In this document: in pieces, positions 56,921-64,000 of the stretch
How positions within the stretch are numbered: the first letter of the stretch is position 1
Layout of the letters: each line of letters starts with the position of its first letter
Assembly: GCF_023283945.1 (NCBI RefSeq)
Contig: NZ_JAKIKW010000019.1
Location: forward strand, 1-64,000
Direction: 5' to 3'
DNA length: 64,000 bases
Source: Shewanella gelidimarina
Lineage (GTDB): Bacteria > Pseudomonadota > Gammaproteobacteria > Enterobacterales > Shewanellaceae
Translations under genes and position numbers: made by a program
Notes under the pieces: model-generated
Told to the model about the DNA's origin: nothing
The model's input: only the letters and a program-made list of their open reading frames with translations
Databases searched by the model: none

Positions 56921-57748
56921 ATGAGTAAAAAACACGGCGCCGCCGACAACAACTTTAAAGGCATGGTAAAGCAATATATTGAAGCGCAAAGCCTTTCACA
57001 AGATGGGCTCGCACGCATGGAAGCGCTGTTAGCGGGCAAGCAACATGTTAGTGCCGACGCTGGGGCTGACTCGTCAACGTTGGCAGCAGACACGCCGTCA
57101 CTGATGCAGCCTGTTAACCCGACCGATGCTCAGCCTACTGAATATAATCGTGCTAAGCGCAGCGAAGTACCTGGCGAAATATCGACTGGTGCAACCGCGG
57201 GCAAGATCCCTAACGAAAAATCTCGCAGTATCAGCAAAATGGTTTACGCCATGGTCGCCAGCTTATTACTGCTGGTGGCAGGATATCAGTTGTCTTCTGG
57301 TGTGGAGTTACGCCGTTATTTACACTCAGGTTCACCGGCCGTTACGGCTAGAGACATGAGCTGGAAAATTGCCGATGAAGTCGCTCGTAATCATGTAAAG
57401 ATGAAACCACTGGAAGTGCAAACACAAAATTTAAACCAGCTTAGAGAGTATTTCACTCAACTGGATTTCACCTTGGTTAATTCGAGTTTGTTAGATAACT
57501 CCGCAAGTAAAATGTTGGGCGGCCGCTACTGCTCCATTCAAGGATTAACAGCCGCGCAGATCCGCTTTAAACAGGATAACGGTACACCCGTTACTCTGTA
57601 TGAGGTGCAATACGATCCCAGTCTTTATGGAGAGCTGCCAGTGCTAGAGCAAGGACAGCAACCCATTGAGCAAGTCGTAAGGGGGGTAGATGTATCAATT
57701 TGGGTCGAGAAGGGCTTACTGATGGCAACGGCCCGTTCGGTCGATTGA
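56921..57748 (+). CDS. Putative anti-sigma factor, single-pass membrane protein
   Basis: 275 residues: a cytosolic part (about 1-105), one membrane helix (about 106-125, MVYAMVASLLLLVAGYQL) and a periplasmic part with GGRYCSIQGLTAAQIRF. It starts 4 bases after the sigma gene, and its layout is that of an anti-sigma factor. The periplasmic domain could sense metal or thiol stress. No named family is recognised. Confidence 0.72.
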   Translation: MSKKHGAADNNFKGMVKQYIEAQSLSQDGLARMEALLAGKQHVSADAGADSSTLAADTPSLMQPVNPTDAQPTEYNRAKRSEVPGEISTGATAGKIPNEKSRSISKMVYAMVASLLLLVAGYQLSSGVELRRYLHSGSPAVTARDMSWKIADEVARNHVKMKPLEVQTQNLNQLREYFTQLDFTLVNSSLLDNSASKMLGGRYCSIQGLTAAQIRFKQDNGTPVTLYEVQYDPSLYGELPVLEQGQQPIEQVVRGVDVSIWVEKGLLMATARSVD

Positions 57749-57788
57749 ATTAGAGCGAGTTTGTCTTATTCGTGGGCTTGCTGCTGGG

Positions 57789-58223
57789 CTATTCGTTTTG
57801 TGGTTGGATAAGCAGGTGATCTCGGCGAAACAGTTGCCATTGATCCATTTTTTCGCCATTTGGCAAAACACAACTACCAGTGGAAAGATCTGAAGTACCG
57901 CCCAGCTTTAAGCAGTATTCTGCTGCTGGATTCGGAGTTTGTAGCATCTCGGTCACTTCAATATCCTCATGACTCTCTTTGTGATCACGCTTATACAGCT
58001 GCCACTCATCCACTTTCTCACCACTGGGCAAAGTGCAATAACCAACTTGCGCATCTTCTTCAGATTCAATCGAGAGGGTACCGCCTTGAGCGACACAGTA
58101 AGTAGATGCCGGGTTTGCCAAGCTGATAGAACCTGCTGTCGCTTGTTCTGCTTTCTGGGCATCACAGCCTAGGAGAAATAATGTTGTGATGGTTACAAGG
58201 CTAAGTAAGGTTATTTTTCTCAT
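57789..58223 (-). CDS. Lipoprotein with two DUF333 repeats
   Basis: 144 residues from ATG 58223 (GGAGAACGCAAC upstream). Lipobox LLGC with Cys20. Two repeats follow, NPASTYCVAQGGTL...GYCTLPSGEKVDEWQLYKRDH and NPAAEYCLKLGGTS...GSCVLPNGEKMDQWQLFRRDH, each a DUF333 unit with two cysteines. DUF333 proteins such as HslJ partners are periplasmic and of unclear role. It is convergent with the sigma/anti-sigma pair. Confidence 0.88.
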   Translation of the reverse strand: MRKITLLSLVTITTLFLLGCDAQKAEQATAGSISLANPASTYCVAQGGTLSIESEEDAQVGYCTLPSGEKVDEWQLYKRDHKESHEDIEVTEMLQTPNPAAEYCLKLGGTSDLSTGSCVLPNGEKMDQWQLFRRDHLLIQPQNE

Positions 58224-58373
58224 GTTGCGTTCTCCGCTGTGTGTTGGCTGATAAGTATCGCTATAAGTACTAACGCACCGAATACGCAAAAGGGTTAGTT
58301 GAGGCTCGACGATAGAAAGAATAGTTAACAAATCGACTTTTGATTCACTACTTTCATTTATCTCTGTGACGGA

Positions 58374-59579
58374 TTAAGCACAAACTTGATTACGTCCTTT
58401 TTTCTTCGCACTGTACAAGGCCACATCAGATCGTTTCAGGGTTTGCTCAAAAGTTTCGCCATTTTTATGTTCTGCAACGCCTATCGAGATGGTGACATTG
58501 ACTGTTTTCCTGTCACTTTGAGTGCTACTACGTTTAGCTTTGGTTTGCTGCTTACGTTTATCATTGCGTAGCACTATATCGTAGTCTTCTATGGCCTCGC
58601 GCACCTCTTCGAGAAAGATGATAACGGATGCTACATCTTTACGGGGAAAGATGATGGTGAACTCCTCACCGCCATAACGGAAGGCTTTACCACTGCCATT
58701 TACTTGGTTAATTTTACTGGAAACGAGCTTCAGAACCTGATCACCAACATCATGGCCATAGGTATCATTAAACTTCTTAAAATGATCTATATCTAGCATG
58801 GCCACGCTGTATTTACGACCTAAGGAAAGCACTGCATTATAAAGGGCACGGCGTGAAGCGAGCCCTGTTAGCTCATCACGATAAGCGAGAAAATAGGAAT
58901 CTGTCAGTACCGTCAAAATATAAATAATGGCCAATGCTGTCATTGAAATGGAGATGGGGAGCAAGCTAGGATAAATAAAATGTATTGCCCATAACACTAA
59001 TGTAATTAAGATCGAAGTATTGACCAAATTAGACTGCCAAATTCCCCGAATAAAAACCAGTAATACACAAATATACAAAGGCGTTAGTATTCGAATCTCC
59101 ATGGTAATCATACTGGGAAGATAACTATCGAGTGCTATCTTGAATTTAGTGTTAACCCAGCTCCAACCGAAAGCGATCGCTAAGCTAACGATTACCCCAA
59201 GGATTCTCACTACACTATGGGGAGATAGAAGCCCTCTGTCTTTAATAAACGCGAACCAAGTGATGGTGAGAGCACCTGCAAGCAGTAGCTGATCTGAGTA
59301 TTGATTAAGATCTGTTATTGCCAACCGAGCAGTGGTGATACAAAAGTAATATGCCAACAACAAGATGGCTAAATAGGCTAATCGACTGCGGTTGAATTGC
59401 AGCGCAATGATAGCGACTGCAGGAAGTAGCCAGTTAGGCAGTTGCTCAATCACTGCTTGCCATGTTTGTAAGTTTGGCAGAAAGAGCTTAATTATGCTCA
59501 AAATAAGGGCAGTGTATAAAAGTGGAAGAAAGAAATAGCGACATCGGTGGTAAAAGGCAGACAAAACAAACCCCAACAT
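58374..59579 (-). CDS. Membrane diguanylate cyclase (GGDEF)
   Basis: 401 residues: about seven hydrophobic helices (1-225), then a GGDEF domain (about 230-400) with LTGLASRRALYN, MLDIDHFKKFNDTYGHDVGDQVL and the active-site loop YGGEEF. It should make cyclic di-GMP. The inhibitory I-site position, five residues before the loop, reads NGSG instead of RxxD, so product feedback inhibition is probably lacking. Confidence 0.92.
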   Translation of the reverse strand: MLGFVLSAFYHRCRYFFLPLLYTALILSIIKLFLPNLQTWQAVIEQLPNWLLPAVAIIALQFNRSRLAYLAILLLAYYFCITTARLAITDLNQYSDQLLLAGALTITWFAFIKDRGLLSPHSVVRILGVIVSLAIAFGWSWVNTKFKIALDSYLPSMITMEIRILTPLYICVLLVFIRGIWQSNLVNTSILITLVLWAIHFIYPSLLPISISMTALAIIYILTVLTDSYFLAYRDELTGLASRRALYNAVLSLGRKYSVAMLDIDHFKKFNDTYGHDVGDQVLKLVSSKINQVNGSGKAFRYGGEEFTIIFPRKDVASVIIFLEEVREAIEDYDIVLRNDKRKQQTKAKRSSTQSDRKTVNVTISIGVAEHKNGETFEQTLKRSDVALYSAKKKGRNQVCA

Positions 59580-60389
59580 AAACTTAGTTAAACACTGAAC
59601 TCAGGAAAAACAGAACCAAATAATTAGCTCAGTCGTTTACATCGAGTCATAGCATGAGTAAAAAACAACAATCTATAGCCTAAGTAAGTCGACACTTTTA
59701 GCATAAGATAAAGCCCGTGATTAATATAAAAATTAAAAACCTTTAAAACATGTTCCTTCCGAGCTTCGTTCGGCAGAACTCGGCATTTCATTTAGCGAAA
59801 ATCCACAACGGAAATTATATCTTCAGTTATTAATAATCAATAGCATAATTTTATTTTAGAGATAGTGGTACTCAGTACCTATGGGCTCTTCAGTTGAGGG
59901 TAGGGGTAGCATGGTTTAGACCATTTATTGTGGTATGGGGTTTTCCGCGGCAGAGTTTCTGATCGTTTACAAAGGCCGTTATTAAAATGATGCACACTCA
60001 TGACCGCCCTGTTATAAAAAGGAGCTGATAGAGGCTAAGCGTTGACATCACTCAAACTTGGCATACAACTGATTTGTATTGGTTATTTAGTGTTTAGAGA
60101 AAATTAATATAACTTTCTCTAATAAACTTTCTTTTCCTAAAAAAAACTGAATGACGCTAATAAAGAAGAAAAGCTTAATTAAGAGAGATAATAGTTGAAG
60201 TATCAATTCCATAAATTCCTTAAGTGCCTTATTAAATCATTTCCACTAATTATGTCGTTGTTTTTCGACATATGCTACATTGTAATTATGTACATAAATA
60301 TCGTAGTGTCATATCTTTTTCCTGACAAAAAAGATAATTGTTGTAATAGTAAATAATTTATATGTCACAAGTCGTGTGATTCGTACCTC

Positions 60390-60714
60390 TGCCAGAATGA
60401 GAACGTTCATTTTTGCCCCGCTTATAAACTCCAGCAATTAACACCTTCTCAAGGTATGAAGTATTCATCGCTGATATTTTTCCGCTTGATACTGGCTTTC
60501 CTCATTGTCTCTGCGCGGAGTGAATTCAAAGCGACATGCCGCACTACAGCCAACACTTCAACTCTATTATCCCGATAAATTTTACATTCATCCTCATTTA
60601 TAGAGGCATCAAGTACCCAATGTAAGCCATTCCCTATCCCCCAATGATTGCGTTATCGCTTGCAAATAACTCTTTAGTCAATTCCTCAGAGCTAATGTAG
60701 TGGCGATAACCAAT
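60390..60714 (-). pseudogene. ISAs1-type transposase, C-terminal remnant
   Basis: Reading the minus strand, pieces in three frames match the C terminus of ISAs1 (H-repeat) transposases: YRHYISSEELTKELF, then NHWGIGNGLHWVLDASINED and VVRHVALNSLRAET, then YLEKVLIAGVYKR. At least two frameshifts separate them, and the N-terminal two thirds are absent, so it is dead. Confidence 0.8.
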
Positions 60715-60921
60715 AGATTATTTCTCTTACTTTTCATTCTGATAATTAATGATTAATACTTATTAGGAAGAGAGTATAATTTTATGCCTAAAGCTTAACG
60801 TTAAGTTATAGAAGTAATTTCTTAATAAACATCCTGGATCTCATTGTTGTATTTTAGTGTAGGACCTTTTGGGTCTACTTGGCCATGTTTCTTATTATCG
60901 TTATTCATCAGTGCTCATGAT

Positions 60922-61041
60922 CCGACGACTCTAGAAAGTAAAGTTGCATATTCACCAATATCATCTGTTTTTGCAATAGCCCCGCGAGTACAGCTTAGTA
61001 ATCGGTGGGGATTATTGGTTACTGGTTCATTCAGAGCTTAA
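60922..61041 (-). other. Open stretch without start codon, possible gene fragment
   Basis: A 39-codon stretch opens with TAA at 61041 and closes with TGA; it reads GAIAKTDDIGEYATLLSRV near its end. The composition is protein-like, but there is no start or ribosome site. It may be a relic of a gene; no family is recognised. Confidence 0.25.
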
Positions 61042-61142
61042 GTCACTCCTGACTATCAAATTCTTTTATTTGAATTAATGACGTTACATGAATCGAACTT
61101 ATTGATTCATGCAACATCACAGGAATTCATCTTATAACTTGG

Positions 61143-61316
61143 TTATTTTTTATTGCCGTTATTTTTATCAAAGATTTCTTTTTTTAAATAAACTAAGCTA
61201 AAAACAACAGCTACGATCAAAAGAAGAGTATTAAACAAAGTAATCTGCTTTAATCGTACAAAATAATCAATTTGAAATGCGACGAAAATGACTAGGTAGC
61301 CAATTCTCCATTTCAT
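61143..61316 (-). CDS. 57-residue two-helix membrane protein, candidate bacteriocin immunity protein
   Basis: ATG 61316 with GGGGGGA eight bases upstream opens 57 codons. The peptide starts MKWRIGYLVIFVAFQIDYFV (helix 1, about 5-20), has a second helix (about 28-45, LLLIVAVVFSLVY) and a highly charged tail ending KNNGNKK. It begins 18 bases after the stop of the double-glycine precursor and runs in the same direction. Small basic membrane proteins in this position usually protect the producer from a class II bacteriocin. The role is inferred from position and shape only. Confidence 0.72.
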   Translation of the reverse strand: MKWRIGYLVIFVAFQIDYFVRLKQITLFNTLLLIVAVVFSLVYLKKEIFDKNNGNKK

Positions 61317-61334
61317 AACTGAATCCCCCCAAAG

Positions 61335-61493
61335 TTACTCATAAGATTGAAACATTCCAAAAACACAACCAGCAACAGCAAGAGCGCCCCCGCCAGTGAT
61401 AATTGTGGCTGTAGCGAGAATTCCCCAGCCTATAATTCCTATTGCTCCACCACCATTTACTTGTTCAATCTCGTTCATTGTTAGTTCTTGCAT
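61335..61493 (-). CDS. Class II bacteriocin/microcin-like precursor with double-glycine leader
   Basis: ATG 61493 with AAGGAAGAT upstream opens 52 codons. Residues 1-15 are a double-glycine leader (MQELTMNEIEQVNGG), with the hydrophobic and acidic residues at the places the C39 peptidase recognises. The mature part (16-52) is hydrophobic and rich in Gly, Ala and Ile, includes GIIGWGILATATII and TGGGALAVAGC, has one Cys (43), and ends SYE. Such a composition is typical of pore-forming class II peptides. The matching C39 exporter is encoded 224 bases upstream on the same strand. Confidence 0.85.
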   Translation of the reverse strand: MQELTMNEIEQVNGGGAIGIIGWGILATATIITGGGALAVAGCVFGMFQSYE

Positions 61494-61582
61494 AATATCT
61501 TCCTTAAATTACACTGTTTAACGTTATGTTTGCCTAAGTGCTTGGAGCGTCTATTCGACTATCCCAGCCTTAAGCGATTGAC

Positions 61583-61620
61583 CAAGGATGTGGCGTCCGT
61601 TTAAAGTTGTCACATCCTTG
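61583..61620. promoter_or_regulatory. Hairpin in the leader between exporter and precursor genes
   Basis: CAAGGATGTG (61583-61592) and CACATCCTTG (61611-61620) pair over 10 bp. On the plus strand TTTTT follows, on the minus strand none, so it is either a terminator for plus-strand reading or a leader structure of the precursor mRNA. Confidence 0.45.
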
Positions 61621-61716
61621 TTTTTAACCAATGAAATATTATCGTTACTTTGAACTCAATACTCCACCGTTTAAATTTCTTTTCCGAGGCACCTTTTTAC
61701 TCTCGCATCATCTTTT

Positions 61717-63873
61717 TTATTCCGTTCCTGTTAATTGATGCAGCTCTTCAGGCGTGTAGACTTTGCCTTGGTGCATGACTAATAGCCGCTGTGCTTGTTT
61801 GATGGTTTCAGGTCTGTGGGCAATGATGATGCGTGTCATTTCAAGGTGCTTTATCTGCTCACTGATTTTTGCTTCATTGTCGATATCAAGATGACTGGTG
61901 GCTTCATCCATAAACAGTAAACTAGGCTGCTGGTATAGCGCTCTTGCCAGTAATAAGCGTTGAAGCTGTCCGCCTGAGAACTGACTGCCCATATCCCCCA
62001 CAAGCGTGTTGTAGCCCATGGTCATTTTACTGATATCACTGTCAATGGCGGCCATTTGCGCACATTGCTGCATGCGTAAATAATTGGGCTCAGGCTCAAA
62101 GAAGGTTAAGTTGTCGGCGATGGAACCGGATAGCAAGGTATCGTCCTGCATGACTGCCGCAATCTGTTGTCGATATTGAGTCAGACCGATTTGAGTAATA
62201 TCTTGCCCATCGAGCAATATGCGGCCTTGAGTGGGGGTGAGTAACCCGAGCATCAGTTTGACTAAGGTTGTTTTACCACAGCCCGACTCTCCCACTATTG
62301 CGACCGACTCATGTGCATTAATCGTTAGGCACGCATCGTCGATAATATTCAGCTCGTTATCGCCATAACAATAACTGACGTGCTCAAGGGTCAATTGTCC
62401 GGTCACCTTGTTAAGCGGCATAACGCTTTCGCGATTGGCTTCTTGCTCATGCAATGCAATGTCTGAAATTCGGTCCAGATGCAGGCGCAGCATACGAAAC
62501 AGAATAAGTTGTTCGATTAAACTCGCGAAACGCTCCGTCAATAGATTTTTATAAGCGATAAATGCCAGTACCATACCGATGGTTAAGTCGCCAGACATGA
62601 CAATTGTTGCCGCAAGATAGATAACAATGATGTTCTCAAGGCCAAATAGCAGTTTATTCACCGCTTCAAAACTGATTTTTAGTTTACCGAGTCGAATGTC
62701 TGCATTGATAACTTCGCTATAACGGTTTTGCCAAATGCTTTGCCTTTGTGGCTCACAGGTAAATAGCTTGATAGTCTGAATACCGCGGATATTTTCAAGA
62801 AAGTTAGTCTGCTCTTTTGCGCTAGCCTGAATGGACTCTTCAGTCGCACGATGTAAAGGACGATAGAGGGCTAACCGCAGCAAGGCATAAATCAAAATGG
62901 CTGCGACCACCACCAATGTCAGCTTGATGCTGTATAAGAGCATCATCACCAATACGGCAATTGACATAACGCCATCAACTACCGTTTCAACAAGTCCAGT
63001 AGTGAGCCTTTCACGTACTTGAGCTAGGGAGCCAAAGCGTGACACTAAATCGCCAATGTGGCGTTTTTCAAAATAGCTCATGGGCAGTCTAAGCAAGTGA
63101 CGCAGTAGATTAACGCCCATCTGCATATTGAGTAGGCTCGATACCCTAAGCACTAACCAGCTACGTACACTGGTAGTAATGACATTAATAATGGCAAGCA
63201 AGCCAAAGCCTAACGCGAGCACGATTAGCAGTGGTTTGTCCTGACTAATCAGTACCTCATCTACTACCCACTGCATGTAATAGGGCGTCACAAGTGCAAA
63301 AACTTGAAGTAATATGGACAGTACGAACAAAGAGGTTAAGGTTTTACCTAACCCAGTCATCTTGCTCCAGAGTTGGGATAAACGCATTTGCTGGCGCTCA
63401 TCTTGCTGCTCAAAGCCCTTTGTTGGGGTCAGTTCCAGTGCTATCCCCGTAAAGTGCTCGGCAAACTCTTTAAGGGATAGCTTTCTCTTACCTAGCCCAG
63501 GGTCATTAATACTCACCCCTGATTTTGTGACACCCGTAAGCACTACAAAGTGATTCATGTCCCAATGCAGCACACAGGGCAGAGCTAACTTACCCACCTC
63601 TTCAATCGGACATCGCAGCGCACGGCTCGCAAGTCCCATACTGTCACTTAGGCCAATAAGCTGCTGTAAGTTCATCCCCTTAAGGTCAGCACTATAGCGT
63701 TTCCTTAATGCTGCCATATCCAGCTTATGACCATGAAAACTGGCAATCATGGCGACACACGCTAAGCCGCACTCGGCCATTTCAGCCTGCAGGATAAGTG
63801 GCACCCGTTTATTGCCTGAAAACTCCAGCAGTTCAACAGGGTTGCTAGGTTGGTTTAATGACGTGTCGAGCAT
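61717..63873 (-). CDS. Peptidase-containing ABC exporter (C39, LagD/CvaB-like)
   Basis: 718 residues: an N-terminal C39 cysteine peptidase (about 20-150) with Gln29 and catalytic Cys35 in QAEMAECGLAC, His in HWDMNHFVVL and Asp in INDPGLG; a six-helix export domain (about 165-450); and a nucleotide-binding domain with Walker A GESGCGKTTL, signature FSGGQLQR and Walker B LLFMDEATSHLD. It cuts leader peptides after Gly-Gly while exporting them. The precursor at 61335 is the obvious cargo. Its start overlaps the stop of the adaptor gene by 1 base. Confidence 0.95.
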   Translation of the reverse strand: MLDTSLNQPSNPVELLEFSGNKRVPLILQAEMAECGLACVAMIASFHGHKLDMAALRKRYSADLKGMNLQQLIGLSDSMGLASRALRCPIEEVGKLALPCVLHWDMNHFVVLTGVTKSGVSINDPGLGKRKLSLKEFAEHFTGIALELTPTKGFEQQDERQQMRLSQLWSKMTGLGKTLTSLFVLSILLQVFALVTPYYMQWVVDEVLISQDKPLLIVLALGFGLLAIINVITTSVRSWLVLRVSSLLNMQMGVNLLRHLLRLPMSYFEKRHIGDLVSRFGSLAQVRERLTTGLVETVVDGVMSIAVLVMMLLYSIKLTLVVVAAILIYALLRLALYRPLHRATEESIQASAKEQTNFLENIRGIQTIKLFTCEPQRQSIWQNRYSEVINADIRLGKLKISFEAVNKLLFGLENIIVIYLAATIVMSGDLTIGMVLAFIAYKNLLTERFASLIEQLILFRMLRLHLDRISDIALHEQEANRESVMPLNKVTGQLTLEHVSYCYGDNELNIIDDACLTINAHESVAIVGESGCGKTTLVKLMLGLLTPTQGRILLDGQDITQIGLTQYRQQIAAVMQDDTLLSGSIADNLTFFEPEPNYLRMQQCAQMAAIDSDISKMTMGYNTLVGDMGSQFSGGQLQRLLLARALYQQPSLLFMDEATSHLDIDNEAKISEQIKHLEMTRIIIAHRPETIKQAQRLLVMHQGKVYTPEELHQLTGTE

Positions 63874-64000
63874 TATCCCACTCTCCCTTGCAAGCTGTAG
63901 ATAGGGTCGAGTAGCCAGTCAAGCAAACTGCGTCTATCGAGTACGATATCAGCCTCAAGTAGCATGCCGCTTTTCAATGGGAACTTATCACCATAGGCCA
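63873..64000 (-). CDS. HlyD/CvaA-type adaptor, 3' end only
   Basis: The last 41 codons of a gene entering from the right: YGDKFPLKSGMLLEADIVLD is the C-terminal beta domain of HlyD-family secretion adaptors, and the chain ends LLDPIYSLQGRVG. Its stop overlaps the exporter start, so the two are coupled. It would complete a type I export system together with an outer-membrane channel. Confidence 0.85.
   Translation of the reverse strand, partial: AYGDKFPLKSGMLLEADIVLDRRSLLDWLLDPIYSLQGRVG

Larger units (their letters stand above)
59580..61142. other. AT-rich, gene-poor region with mobile-element scars
   Basis: 1.56 kb without an intact gene that I trust. It contains a hairpin (CCGAG / CTCGG) near 59759-59790, the transposase remnant at 60390-60714, and two open frames without a ribosome site (60822-60908 minus, 60922-61041 minus). 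AT content is clearly above that of the flanking core genes, which fits horizontally acquired DNA around the bacteriocin cluster. Confidence 0.6.

Noticed and set aside
60822..60908. 28-codon minus-strand frame starting MNNDNKKHGQVD
   Set aside because: Only a weak ribosome site and no partner signal; too short to support as a second precursor or accessory peptide.
60844..61041. 65-codon open frame on the plus strand before the immunity candidate
   Set aside because: No ribosome site and no family; the opposite strand gives a more protein-like reading, so I treat the area as gene debris.

Overview
The window reads as a chromosomal segment of a marine gammaproteobacterium, most probably Shewanella. 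Support comes from the gene order yibQ-ctpA-envC-gpmI, secB-gpsA and hutI/hutC-hutU-hutH, from the protein sequences, and from moderate GC with Shewanella-like intergenic repeats. The genus is an inference from recall; no database was searched. The left edge cuts a 5S rRNA gene that is followed by tRNA-Asp, i.e. the tail of an rRNA operon.

Layout. 1-9.8 kb is core: 5S/tRNA-Asp, a YkgJ cysteine-cluster protein, the NO-sensing regulator nsrR, the minus-strand envelope block gpmI-envC-ctpA-yibQ, then a rhodanese, secB, gpsA and a YhiN-type flavoprotein. 10-20 kb is more accessory: a second YkgJ protein, a decayed 3-phytase gene, a YbhG/F/R-like drug-efflux ABC set, a 48-residue acidic peptide gene, a MepS-like NlpC/P60 lipoprotein, mog, a 98-99 bp tandem repeat, and an operon of TAP-type hydrolase plus NatA/NatB-like ABC transporter. 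20-28 kb carries acyl-CoA synthetase, two hotdog thioesterases, mtnC, an MltC-like transglycosylase, an AraC regulator and a TauE/SafE exporter. 27.8-33.5 kb is a heavy-metal-type RND efflux operon with a DUF3240 partner.

33.6-39.6 kb is a putative peptide-secretion locus. A membrane-anchored LuxR-type regulator is followed by a 50-residue Sec-exported Cys/Gly-rich peptide and a secreted partner of unknown family on the minus strand, then by a complete MacA/MacB-like periplasmic exporter on the plus strand. 41.4-47 kb is the histidine-utilisation cluster, with a perfect operator-like palindrome between hutI and hutC. 47-53 kb holds a thioesterase, envelope proteins, an MscS channel and the pterin operon folX-folE-folM. 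53.5-57.7 kb is a bufferin-type RiPP operon (BufA1 precursor, MNIO enzyme BufB, partner BufC, ECF sigma factor and a likely anti-sigma), preceded by DUF3429 and DCC-family genes.

The right end, 59.6-64 kb, is AT-rich and mobile-element scarred (a frameshifted ISAs1-type transposase tail). It contains what I consider the most interesting locus: a class II bacteriocin/microcin-like cluster on the minus strand. It comprises a partial HlyD-type adaptor, a C39-peptidase ABC exporter, a 52-residue double-glycine-leader precursor and a 57-residue two-helix membrane protein that is a candidate immunity protein. The precursor, the immunity candidate and the 50- and 48-residue peptides are small genes found by reading the strands directly.

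A further pattern is that several intrinsic terminators share the tail TTTTTTGTRTCTG directly after the hairpin.
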